In this document: piece after piece, positions 50,070-60,429 of the stretch
Layout of the letters: each line of letters begins with the position of its first letter
Numbering within the stretch: position 1 is the stretch's first letter
NCBI RefSeq assembly: GCF_030052815.1
Contig: NC_079505.1
Coordinates: forward strand, 6,583,640 to 6,647,639
Length of the DNA: 64,000 nucleotides
Reading direction: 5' to 3'
From: Hevea brasiliensis
Lineage: Eukaryota > Streptophyta > Magnoliopsida > Malpighiales > Euphorbiaceae
Program-made: the position numbers and the translations under genes
Notes under the pieces: generated by a model
Told to the model about the DNA's origin: nothing
Database searches by the model: none
What the model saw: only the letters and a program-made list of their open reading frames with translations

Positions 50070-52119
50070 TACATTTATGTGTACTTTATTTTTTAATTTC
50101 ATAAATCTATTTCCTTTCTTTTCTTTTCTTTCCTTTTCTTTTCTTTTCTTCTTCTTTCTCTTCTCATTTTTCAAATTCAAATTCATAAAATTAATTTATG
50201 TTAATTATTCTATTTCCAAATTTTAATTTGACATTTAAGTCAAAATTCACCTCTAGGGGTGAAATGACCAAAATGCCTTTCATGGTGCACATCGGATTAT
50301 TTTTATTTTATTTTTTTTATACCAATTAATAAATTATTTAAATTTTATTTTATTTCTCAAAATTTTTCCTATATATATTTTTTAATATTTATTTCATTAA
50401 TTTATGCCTCCTCACTATAGTTTAGGTGTAGTTCCAGACATTTTGACTGTCCGAACAGATATGAGTCTTCGGAACAGTAAATTGTACGGACTACCTATGG
50501 TGAGGGCGTTACACTTTTCATGAAGACTACTTAACCCAATTTTTCCTGTAACTGATTCAAATTGTTAGCACAAGTTGGGTCACTGAAACTGCCAACCCAG
50601 AAAATGTCCCAAAATACTATTCCTTTGGTATTTTGACCATAACTTGAGTTCTATAACCCCAAATTCAGTGATTCAAAAACTGAAATTCAAGTTTAAACAT
50701 AGAGGAGCAATTGTTATGAAGGAATTGTGATTAAATAGTCATCCCAACCTAGTCAAATTCCTAGATAAAGATAACACATCAACATGAACCTAAAGAAAGG
50801 TTCATGGGAAAAATGTTATATATAATAATTAAAATACTCATAAAGAGAATTAAATATTAAAAATGATATGAATATGTAAATTGGGACTAATGTCCTGTTA
50901 ATATGAAATTAATGGTACCAATGAACAGTACTAGAAAATAGTAATAGTGAATAGTGCTAAATTAATTAAAAATGTTTAATTGCCCATAGTATACCTAGAC
51001 TTATTTATTTAGTTTGGATAAATTGGTATACCAATTAGAGACTTCAGATAGCAGTACTGCCTACCGAGAAAATCATGAACTGACAATATATGTCTGGTAT
51101 AATTGTTCTACAGGCTATATACCTACTTGCTAGCCATTGTGCCTACTTTATTTCTGGCTTTACAAGCCTGACAGCGGGTCTCGCGCCCGATAGCTGGCCT
51201 CATGCCTGAAAAACGTATACTGGATAGACATATGGCTGTCTAACCAGTATACACCCGTACATCCAGCTTTTATAATTTGTTATAGGTTTTCTTGGGCACT
51301 GATAAAAAAAATTAATTAAGACTTAAAATACAATAAGTAATCATAAAAGATCCCGATAATGTTAATTATTTCCAAAGAGCAATAAAAATATAAAAGACCC
51401 AAAAATTATGAGTTGCATATATTGTTTTAAATTATTAAATTATTGTTATTATAAATTATGCACCACTAAGCGTTATGCTTAGTGCGTTGATTTTCCATCG
51501 CGTAGGTACTGTAGATCAGCCGCATCAGTCCCAACAGCCACAGCAGCCGCAGCAGCAGCATCAGTAGTGCACTGATAGAGCTCTGATCAGATCTGCCATT
51601 ATCCAGAGTCACCTCACCGATCTTTTGTATTTTGGTAGGGCCCATGTATAGACTAGTATTTTGGTTCATTATGTTTAGTCATGATGTAATTACTAGTTTA
51701 TGATGTATTTCATTTTGGACTTGTAATTAAACTTTGAGATTGAAATGAAAACTTGTAATTTATTATCTATGAATTTCTATATGAATGCAATAGTTAATAC
51801 TTCATTTTTAGATCTCATAAATAATTATAAATGATATGATACATGAGAATATGATATGAAAATGTGTAAAATGAATATGGACATGTTAACAGGTGATTAG
51901 TGGAACCCGCCAGATGCTAATAAAATAAAGGAGGCTCTGTCCGGGTCTCCACAGAAATAAGATATGAAAAAAAAAAAAAAATTTACACATAGAATACATG
52001 TTTTAAATGACATCAAAAGTTTACAATAGATATGATAAAACAAGATAGGGTGCTCCGGCACCGAATGTGGCACTTCTTGCTCGGCTATACGGTAGACGGG
52101 TAAGGGGCGCCACATAAAT

Positions 52120-52900
52120 AATATAGTTTGTAAAAATATATAGAGGTAAATTTTTAATCTCTATAAATTATTTTTACAGATAAATATATTTATTTTTAAA
52201 ATTTAAATTAGTATCAAATATAAATTTGTCTCCATATATATCACTAATTACATTTAGGATCAGCAATTTTCATATTTTAATTCTCATTTTAACTTCAATT
52301 TTTAAGTTAAGATTAAGTTTTGTCCATCCTCTATATTTAATCCTGCATCTGCTCTGATGCCAATCTAACAAAAAATTATCCTAAACTTTCTGCAAGAAAG
52401 CAACGAAAGTCTCAAAGAGTAGTAGTCTATCGGAGCTGACAGAAAACTAGATAAAAATTTAAACATAGGGCAAAGGTAAAATGCATATCTAAATTTTTTT
52501 AGTAAAATTGAATCTTAATTAATAAAATAAATTTATACTTATATAGGAGAGTATTAACACTTTATATTAAATAGTATATTTTTTAAATTAATGAGTCACC
52601 TTCAAAATTGTGAAATATTTAGTTTGATTCGGATTAAAATTAATTGTATAAAAGAAATAATACATTTTTAAAAGTAAATAAACTTTTTCATATACCAAAT
52701 TTATAAGAAGAATATATATATATTCTCAATAATTCATATGACTGAAGCAAAATTAGAACCGAACCAAAATAATAAAATCACATTGTTTTGGTTTGGTTCT
52801 AACAGTTTTTTTGGATTTTAATTTAGTTCAGTTCAATTTTTTGATTCAATTTGAATCTCTAAGAATCGTGCCCAGCCCTATTATTTCTATTATTTATGGG
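52120..52900. other. Intergenic DNA upstream of P450 copy 2
   Basis: Resumes the sequence cut at 36934. A foldback fragment with AACCGAACCAAAAT / GGTTTGGTTCTAA words lies at about 52740-52880 and ends CGTGCCCAGCCCTA. Homology with the promoter of P450 copy 1 starts at about 52900. No gene was seen. Confidence 0.5.
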
Positions 52901-52965
52901 ACATAATTCTTTTTATTTCTTTATTAAAACTCAAACTTAAATCCCAGAATTGCCATCACTTGATC

Positions 52966-52974
52966 TATAAATAT
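52966..52974 (+). promoter_or_regulatory. TATA box of P450 copy 2
   Basis: TATAAATAT lies 86 bp upstream of the ATG, with flanks conserved with copy 1. The leader AGTTGCTTATCCAAAAACAA is shared. Confidence 0.75.
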
Positions 52975-53059
52975 CTATAGCTTGGCCATTTCAAAGCAAG
53001 GCAACATAGCAGAGTTGCTTATCCAAAAACAAAAGATACTCAACATAGCTTGAATCAAC

Positions 53060-54607
53060 ATGTTCCGGTCTGCAGTGATAATCGAAGCATTTCTCTCCAT
53101 TGTTTTTATTCTTCCTCTTCTATGGCTTTCGTGGTGGAATAGAAGAAGTAGCCATATACTCCTCAATTGGCCTGTTTTTGGGCGGATTCCAGCTCTTCTT
53201 TGCAGCTTCTCAAATTTCCATGATTTTGCCACTATTGTTCTCCAAAAAAGAGAAGGCACGTCGCTGTTTAAAGGACCTTGGTTTAGTGGCATGGATTTTT
53301 TGGTGACTAGTGATCCCAGAAACGTCCATTACGTTTTGAGCAAGAACTTCCTCAACTATCCCAAGGGTCCTGAGTTCAAAGAGAATTTTGAACCTCTGGG
53401 AGATGGGATTTTCAATTCTGATTCTGATAGCTGGAGTATTCAGAGAAGAATATTTCACTCATTATTAATCAAGAACAAGAGGTTCGATTTGGCTGTAGAG
53501 ATCACTTTGAAGCAAAAGATCTTAAATGACTTATTTCCAATTCTGGAAAATTTTTCACAAGTAGACATACAAGAAGTGTTTCAGCGATTCACGTTTGATA
53601 ATATCTGCGAGTTGAATTTAGGCTTCGACCCAAATTCCCTTTCTATTGAATTCGCTCAAATTGCTTATCAAAAAGCTTTTGATGATATAGAGGAGGTCAT
53701 CATTTACCGGCATGCATTGCCCGGAAGCATTTGGAAGTTGCAAAGATGGCTTCAGAATGGGAAAGAGAAGAGGTTAAAGAAAGCTTGGAAGATTTTTGAT
53801 GATTTTTTGGAGCAATGTATTACAAGAAAGCGAGAGCAAGTAGGCCAAAGCTGCAGAGATCAAATGGAAGGAGAGGGTTTCGACTTGTTAACATACTTTC
53901 TGGCAGAAGATAATGATTTTGCAGAAGTATCAGCAGAAAGTGGCATTCTGACTAAATCAAACAAGTTTCTAAGAGATATGGCATTTAATCTCCTTGTAGC
54001 TGGGAGAGACACCATAGGTGCTGGTCTTGTCTGGCTCTTCTGGCTTGCCGGAACCCACCCATTTGAAGAGCAAAAGATTTTGGACGAGATCAAAGCAAAT
54101 TTAGGAGCAAAAACAAGTGAAAAATGGAGGGTTTTCAGTATTGAAGAGGGAAGGAAACTAGTTTATCTCCATGCAGTTATATGTGAAGTTTTGAGGCTGT
54201 ATCCACCAGTACCTTTCGAACACAAAGTGGCAATTGAAGAAGATACTTTTCCAAGTGGACATAATGTTCCTAGAAATATGAGGATTTTATTCTCTTTCTA
54301 CGCAATGGGCAGGATGGAAGAAATATGGGGTAAAGATTTCTTGGAATTCAAACCAGAGAGGTGGATTTCAGAGGGAGGAAGAATCAAACACGTGCCCTCT
54401 TACAAGTTCGTAGCATTCAATGAAGGACCTAAGAGTTGCATAGGTAAGGAGTCGGCATTCCTACAAATGAAAGCGATTGTTGCTTCTGTTATATGGAATT
54501 ATTCTCTTCAAGTGGTTGAAAACCATCCTGTTAGTCCAAATGTTTCTATATTACTTTATATGAAAAGGGGTTTGAAGGTTAGGGTTTTTAAGAGATTTGC
54601 TCCTTGA
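53060..54607 (+). CDS. CYP96A: Cytochrome P450, CYP96A family (copy 2)
   Basis: An intact intronless 515-residue paralogue of copy 1, highly similar throughout. The upstream ATG used in copy 1 is ATC here, so the protein starts at the second Met. Membrane anchor, WPVFG hinge, C-helix WSIQR, I-helix AGRDT (314-318), ExxR and PERW are all kept. In the heme loop FNEGPKSCIG (453-462), the Cys460 ligand is intact. However, the usual Arg two positions before Cys is Lys458, Ala before the Gly is Glu455, and GKELAF has become GKESAF. The Arg normally contacts a heme propionate, so activity may be altered; Lys is also present in the third copy. Expected role as for copy 1. It is probably ER-bound and needs cytochrome P450 reductase. 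Confidence 0.94.
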   Translation: MFRSAVIIEAFLSIVFILPLLWLSWWNRRSSHILLNWPVFGRIPALLCSFSNFHDFATIVLQKREGTSLFKGPWFSGMDFLVTSDPRNVHYVLSKNFLNYPKGPEFKENFEPLGDGIFNSDSDSWSIQRRIFHSLLIKNKRFDLAVEITLKQKILNDLFPILENFSQVDIQEVFQRFTFDNICELNLGFDPNSLSIEFAQIAYQKAFDDIEEVIIYRHALPGSIWKLQRWLQNGKEKRLKKAWKIFDDFLEQCITRKREQVGQSCRDQMEGEGFDLLTYFLAEDNDFAEVSAESGILTKSNKFLRDMAFNLLVAGRDTIGAGLVWLFWLAGTHPFEEQKILDEIKANLGAKTSEKWRVFSIEEGRKLVYLHAVICEVLRLYPPVPFEHKVAIEEDTFPSGHNVPRNMRILFSFYAMGRMEEIWGKDFLEFKPERWISEGGRIKHVPSYKFVAFNEGPKSCIGKESAFLQMKAIVASVIWNYSLQVVENHPVSPNVSILLYMKRGLKVRVFKRFAP

Positions 54608-55639
54608 AGATATTAATCTACCTCAAGGAAACCACTTATGTGTAATTAGTCAATAAGTTGGTCATTAAGCAAATCCAAAGGTTTTCGTATTCATATGTTA
54701 TTTATATATGTATTATACCTTATTAATGTATACATGTCATGTTATATAAAATTATGGTAGGTCCTATCTAAAATTATATGGTATAACCTATTTAAAAATA
54801 TAACTTATTAAATTTTTATTGGTTGGGTGTATATTAATAAAGCCGATTTCTAAAATAAATTCACTTAAAAGTAAGCATTCTATTAGATTTTTTTTTTCAT
54901 TTATCCATTTTACTCTATCTAATTATTACCATTATCAAATAAGTTATAACAATCTAATATATCACATTTAAAATTTATAATTTTAATTAAAATTATCATT
55001 TTATAAAAAATTTAAAATTTTTACGAAAGATATGATGATTTAAAATAATTCCACAACTCACCTTATACTATTTTCATAAAATAAAACTTTTTTCTGTAAA
55101 GTATATGAGTATATAATATTAGTATTGTTTTAATTATTTTAGCATTTCCTATAATGAATGAGTAACCTGCTATATTTAGTAGGTAACCTATTAGTGTAGG
55201 TAAATATAATTTTATATTTATAATTTTTTAAAAAAACTTACAAGATACAATTTATCGATAGGAATTTTTAAAAAAAAATTATATGTGTTTTTTTACATAA
55301 AAAAATTAATTTTTTCATTAAGTTAATAACTTTTTATGCTTAATTTTTTTTAAAAAAAAGTATTATTTTATAAAAAATCTTATTAAATGAATTATGAAAT
55401 TTTGTTAAATCATTTTATTTTTATAAATAAATAATTATATTTTATAATAAACTAAATAACCATAGAATACACCATAAATCAAATACAATCAAATCAAATT
55501 GAATCATTTAAAGAGTTAAACTAAACTAAATTAATAAAATAAATTCGATTTGGTTCAAATTGACACTTTAAATCAAATTATACATATCCTTACATATTTA
55601 TATGTGAACTATAAAAATTAGAGTGGTTTTATTTACTAA

Positions 55640-55684
<45 letters not shown>

Positions 55685-56180
55685 AAGTCAAAGTTTTATG
55701 GTTACAAGAAAGGGAGTAAGAGAAATAATACATTTGAAATTTTAATCTTAATGTATATATTTATTTAAAAAGAAGAGAAGGCAAGGGCCTCGAGGGCAGA
55801 GGCAGAGGCAGAAGCAGAAGGATAAGGGTAACCTTAGCCCCCCTAAACCTTTTAAAATCATTATAAATATATAGGTTGCATTTAGGAAGAAAAAATTTCC
55901 TTTAAAAATAATTTATATTTTTATTATATTAGAGATAATGTAAAATATTAAAATATATATTTCTTATTATATATATAATAAATTTTCATATATTAATTAA
56001 AAAAATATAGTTGAGTTGCATAATATTACAACAATTTTTTAATATATAATATGATAGACAATATATAATATGATAGATAATAAATATAAATTATTTTTGA
56101 ATTAATTTTTATGTATAATATTAATTTCTCAAAAAAATTTTGTAGCTCCGCCCCTACACGGCTCTCCTCACTGCCCCTGC
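54608..56180. other. Downstream flank and AT-rich intergenic DNA
   Basis: 54608-54900 matches the 3' flank of copy 1. Then follows AT-rich DNA with an (ATT)n run. At 55780-56180 a repeat begins with AG-rich sequence and CCTTAGCCCCCCTAAACC and ends GTAGCTCCGCCCCTAC, a layout found in decayed plant elements. No gene was seen. Confidence 0.45.
55638..55683 (+). repeat. (ATT)n microsatellite
   Basis: About 15 uninterrupted ATT units. Confidence 0.95.
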
Positions 56181-56189
56181 AGTGGTTGG

Positions 56190-56545
56190 TCAAGGAATTT
56201 ATCGGTGCAAACTTTTCAAAAAGCTACTTTATTAAAAAAAAAAAATGAAGAAAACAAAAAGAAAAGGAAATATCCTTTTCTAGGTCTTAAATTCAGTGGC
56301 CTCCACTGTCCACAGTAGGTGTTATCCCAATTCAAACCCACTTGCTACTTAAATACTTCCACACATGCCAAATGTGGTAATATGGTTTGAATTTAATTTT
56401 TATTTTAAAGAAACTAAAAAAATAATAATATCACTAAATCATAAAATAATAATTAATATTATTAAGACATTAGCATAAAAATATACATTTAAAAAATTAT
56501 ACATTCACGTTTTAGATATTAATAAAGGCTCATCAATAAACGGAT
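56190..56545 (+). repeat. Copy of the DNA upstream of P450 copy 1
   Basis: Matches 6855-7265 in order and orientation, then stops at the truncation junction of the P450 pseudogene. The equivalent of 7266 to about 9585 (promoter and first ~310 codons) is missing. Confidence 0.75.
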
Positions 56546-56550
56546 AATAT

Positions 56551-57173
56551 TAATCTCTTAGCAGCTGGGAGAGACACCATAGGTGCTGGTCTTGTTTGGC
56601 TCTTCTGGGTCGTTGGAACTCACGCATTTGTAGAGAAAAAGATTTTGGAAGAGATAAAAGCAAATTTAAGAGCAAAAGCAGGTGAAAAATGGAGGGTTTT
56701 CAGTATTGAAGAGGTAGGGAAACTAGTTTATCTTCATGCAGTTATATGTGAGGTTCTGAGGCTGTATCCACCTTTACCCTTTGAGCACAAAGTGTCAATT
56801 GAAAAAGACATTTTTCCAAGTGGGCATAATGTGCCTAGAAATATGAGGATTCTATTATCCTTCTACTCAATGGGCAGGATGGAAGAAATATGGGGTAAAG
56901 ATTGCTTAGAATTCAAACCACGAGTGGTGGATTTCAGAGGGAGGAAAAATCAAACATGTGGCCTCTTTCAAGTTCATAGCATTCAATGCAGGACCCAAGA
57001 GTTGTATGGGCAAGGACTTAAGCTTTCTACAAATGAAAACGGTTGCTGCTTCTGTTATTTGGAATTATTCTCTTCAAGTGGTTGAAAACCACCCTGTTAG
57101 TCCAAGTGTTTCTGTAATACTTTATATGAAAAAGGGTTTGAAGGTTAGGGTTTTAAAAAGATTTGCTACTTGA
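56551..57173 (+). pseudogene. CYP96A pseudogene (copy 3, 5'-truncated, frameshifted)
   Basis: Starts abruptly within the I-helix (LAAGRDTIGAGLVWLFW) with no start codon, so about 310 N-terminal residues are absent. It keeps ExxR (EVLRLYP) and the FKP of the PERF region. A one-base insertion at about 56919-56927 then shifts the frame. The remaining C-terminus is readable in the next frame, with heme loop FNAGPKSCMG and the normal C-terminal end to the stop at 57171-57173. It shares the Lys before the heme Cys with copy 2. The 3' flank matches the other copies to about 57250. It is not functional. Confidence 0.92.
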
Positions 57174-57625
57174 AGAGGTTAATCCACCTCATGGAAAACC
57201 ACTTATGTGTAATTAGTTTATAAGTTGGTCATTAAGCAGATCTAGAGTCTTTAATTGTATTTTCCTAGTAATTGGAATAAAAGTTGCATTATATTTTTTG
57301 GGGCATCATTTTCATTTGTAATATATTTTGAATGGATCAGTATGGAGCTTGAAGGTTTATCTTGAATTATCAGTCAGCCAATCAAATTAATTATAATTTA
57401 ATATTTAAATTTGGCCTGGTAAAAAAGTAAGGAGAGAAATGGAGGGGCCTTTTGCTTGGATTGGGTGTTTGTAATTATCTAAATAAATTAGACAAAACAT
57501 TCTTTGAGTTATTAAATAACTTTATCGTTAGACTTACAATTGAATTAGTTAAATCAATTTTTTATTATTTGTGAGCTTTAATTTAACAAAATTCGACTCT
57601 TTTTAAAAGTGATAAATTCTTGAAT

Positions 57626-57905
57626 AGTTGAATATATAAGTTCACCTCTAAATTTTATTAAAAAATACATGTGCCACTCTAAATTTTTAAAACGTTTTAT
57701 GACATACTTTAACTCTTATAAAGGTTCTACGACACACCTCAACTCCTGTAAACGTCTATAAAAATGGAATTAAGACTAAATAATAACTCAAGTATCTTAA
57801 TTTCATTTTTACAGGAATTAAAGTGTGTCATGGAATATTTTAAAAATTTAGAATTCTACGAGAATTTTTTTAATAAAATTTAAAGGTGAAATTGTGTATT
57901 TAACC
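57626..57905. mobile_element. MULE-type MITE (280 bp)
   Basis: A 9-bp direct repeat, TTCTTGAAT, flanks it exactly (57617-57625 and 57906-57914), the TSD length typical of Mutator-like elements. The ends are inverted repeats: AGTTGAATATATAAGTTCACC at the left matches the reverse complement of the right end, and the arms extend imperfectly for about 120 bp. There is no coding capacity. Confidence 0.85.
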
Positions 57906-58108
57906 TTCTTGAATTCGAGTCTCAATTAAAACCAACTATAAAAAAAATAATAAAAAAGAGCCAACATATCCACAATGGAAACTTGCCTTGTCCAAAAATT
58001 AAAGAAAAATTGTTAAAGAGATTTGTGCATATCCATAAATTACAAAATTCTGTTAAAGGCAAAATCCATCAAAAGAAAATTGTTGTTGAGGAGCATGAGC
58101 CACAATTA

Positions 58109-58564
58109 TTCAACTCAACTCAATTCAACTAAACTTTTATCCCAAAAATTTGGGGTTGGCTATATGGATTCGCTTTCTCCACTCTAAATGATTTTGAGTT
58201 AAATCCTCAGAAATTTGTAATGCTTCTAGGTCATGTTGTACTACTTTCCTCCAAGTCAATTTACGTCTACCCCTTTTTTTCTTTCTATCCTCTAACCTAA
58301 TGTGCTCTACTTGTCTAACTGGAGCCTCCGTATGTCTACGCTTCACATGACCAAACCACCTCAATATCCCTTCTCTCAACTTATCCTCAATTGGTACCAC
58401 TCTTACCTTTTCCCTAATACTCTCATTACGGACTTTATCTAGTCTAGTATGGTCACTCATCCACCTTAACATTCTCATCTCTGCAACTCTTATCTTAAAC
58501 GCATACGACTCCTTCAATGCCCAACACTTACTACCATATACAAGCATTTTTTTTTTGTTGAAGA
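58109..58564 (-). mobile_element. RTE-like LINE 3' fragment
   Basis: The minus strand encodes the C-terminal end of a non-LTR reverse transcriptase polyprotein. It includes LVYGSKCWALKE, VAEMRMLRWMSDHTRLDKVR, LRWFGHVKRR, GRRKLTWRKVVQHDL and WRKRIHIANPKFLG up to the stop at 58137. After it comes a TTGAG/TTGAAT-type tail (58110-58133), as in RTE elements, which lack poly(A). ACAATTA at 58102-58108 and 58565-58571 gives a 7-bp target duplication, so this is a 5'-truncated insertion. The open frame (58137-58568) is intact for its short length. Confidence 0.88.
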
Positions 58565-58571
58565 ACAATTA

Positions 58572-60425
58572 ATGGACACAAAAAAACTTCAAGAAAATTA
58601 TTGAGCAAATCTTGGAATGCTCTCAAGAAGTAGTTTTTTATGTGTATTTGAAAAAAAAAGTTCTTTTTGCACATAAGACTAAATAACATATTCAAAATAC
58701 TATGACTAACTCATTCGAGTCTTAAAATATAAACACCAACTCATTAAAACTACCTTATAATGTACGCTAAATTAAACTCAACAATCAAATTGGAATACTT
58801 GGGAGGCAATCTGTGGAGAAATTAATAACTTCTCCAATCTTAAGGCCAAAAACCCCTATTATTTAGCTAAATTATTTAAATTCTAGATGTTCATTTGCCT
58901 CTTAGCAAAAGACTCGTAACACTACGTAATCTATTAATTATGTAATCTAAAATCTTAACATTAATTATTGATTGACGGATGAAATTGAAATGTAATGTTA
59001 CAATCGAGTGCAACGATGGAGAGGTCGAACTCATACACAAATGAGCTTAGCAACCATTAGATCAAATTTGTATTTAGATTCAAATTTTCATTTAAATTCT
59101 TGAATTCATTATATATATTTTCATTAATTTTATACAAATCTTGATATAAATATTTGATCCAATGATTGTTAAGTCTATTCTTGTTATTGTAGGCACACAA
59201 ATCTAAAATACACATAATCACAAAATCACATAGTATAGAAAAGAGAAAAAAAATAATACAGAATTTACGTGGTTCAACTATGAGATCTACGTTCATGGGC
59301 AAGACAAGAAAAAAGTTTCACTATGATAAAAAAGAATAAGATACAATCACTCAGAACTCACAAAAGCTAACCCAGTGTATTTTCCAAATATCTCATAAAT
59401 CTATCACAAAAGACAGAATGTTATAATATTTATATTAGTCTATATTATGGGATCATTGTCCCCTTGCAATCCCCAATGAGAACAGTGGTGGCCTATGGGT
59501 TCAGGCCTATCAGAGCGTACAATCTATAAAATAAATTATTAATTTCTTTTATAAAATATATAATTCTTAAATTTTAAAATATGTGATTAAAATTAATTAA
59601 AATATTTATATTAAATAAATTCCTTTCAATTGATGTTACATTTCAAATTTAAATAATTATATATTTTAAAATAAAATTATTAAGTAAACATTATCTACTA
59701 CAAATAATAAAATATATAATAAAAATATGTTTTTATAAAATGTGATTTTTTTCACTTTATATCTTTTGTGTTAGTTTTAAATTTATATAGATGCTTTCAT
59801 TTTGCCAAATGAAAATAATTAATAAGTTATTAGCGACCAATTGTATCAAGCTTTCTTTTTCATAGACTTGTCAAATAACATTTACATTTTTTTAATTGCA
59901 AAATATAGATAAAAGAAGACAATGGTCTAGATTTAATCAAGCTTATTAAACTATTTTCTTAAAAGTTTGTAATTATTTTCTACGTATATTTGCATCCTAT
60001 TTTTAATTTAGTGACTTCATATAATTTAGATGATGCATAGTTTATCTAGCTGCTTATAATTTAATTTCAATTTTCTATTTTTTCATGCTCTCATAAGATG
60101 ATGAATTCTAATATCATATTATTTCAGTTGAGTATGCATTAAAATTGTGCTTCCACAATGATCAATGGCATGTATATGATTATGGGTTGATCCTCAGCAT
60201 GTTCTCCCATGTTTTGCATGAAATATGTTGCTTTATGTTTTTGTTTATGTGCTATATCAATTTTGGGAAGATAGTTACCCCATTTTATTGTATGGATTAT
60301 ATCATGTGCTATGTATTATTATATGTTTATAAAATTAAAACCATTATTATATAAATGTAATATTTGATTTACTTAATGTGCAATAATTAAAGTATTTAAG
60401 CAGATAAAACATTGGCCACAATGTC
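58572..60425. other. AT-rich intergenic DNA
   Basis: At about 58950-59060, AGAGGTCGAACTC with flanking words resembles a tRNA-like B box of a SINE, but no A box was identified. The stretch 59185-59520 has mixed composition and repeat-like words (TTTACGTGGTTCAACTATGAG) of the kind found in LTR ends. No gene was called; a 69-codon frame at 60145-60354 is hydrophobic, AT-driven and unsupported. Confidence 0.35.
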
Positions 60426-60429
60426 TTAC

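Larger units (their letters stand above)
38755..50513 (-). mobile_element. Complete Ty3/gypsy chromovirus-type retrotransposon
   Basis: An 11,759-bp element on the minus strand, flanked by perfect 5-bp target duplication CTTTT (38750-38754 and 50514-50518). Order in sense: 5' LTR, PBS for initiator tRNA-Met, gag, protease, reverse transcriptase, RNase H, integrase with GPY module and chromodomain-like tail, polypurine tract, 3' LTR. Order and tail place it in the chromovirus branch, most like Tekay/Del. The LTRs are near-identical over long stretches, indicating recent insertion. The coding region is nevertheless broken by a gag frameshift, an in-frame stop and several indels in RT-RNase H and integrase, so it is non-autonomous as assembled. 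Confidence 0.95.
46999..50513 (-). repeat. 5' LTR of the complete gypsy element
   Basis: 3515 bp. It holds four 192-bp repeat units (markers 48623, 48815, 49007, 49199) against three in the 3' LTR, which accounts for nearly all of the 191-bp length difference. A TATA-like TATAAATAG (minus, 50061-50069) lies about 445 bp from the LTR start, implying U3 of under 0.5 kb and a very long R-U5. Confidence 0.95.
36935..52114 (+). mobile_element. Solo LTR (plus) split by a complete same-family element
   Basis: Begins TGTAACGTCCTCACC at 36935 and ends GGGGCGCCACA at 52114. It is flanked by TAAAT at 36930-36934 and 52115-52119, a perfect target duplication. The complete element 38755-50513 interrupts it. 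The host pieces 36935-38754 and 50519-52114 total about 3.4 kb, the expected LTR length. The insertion fell within one of its 192-bp repeat units. Host and guest are in opposite orientation, so the segment holds three LTRs of one family. Confidence 0.93.

Noticed and set aside
58950..59060. SINE with B-box-like AGGTCGAACTC
   Set aside because: No A box at the expected distance, no tail and no target duplication could be found.
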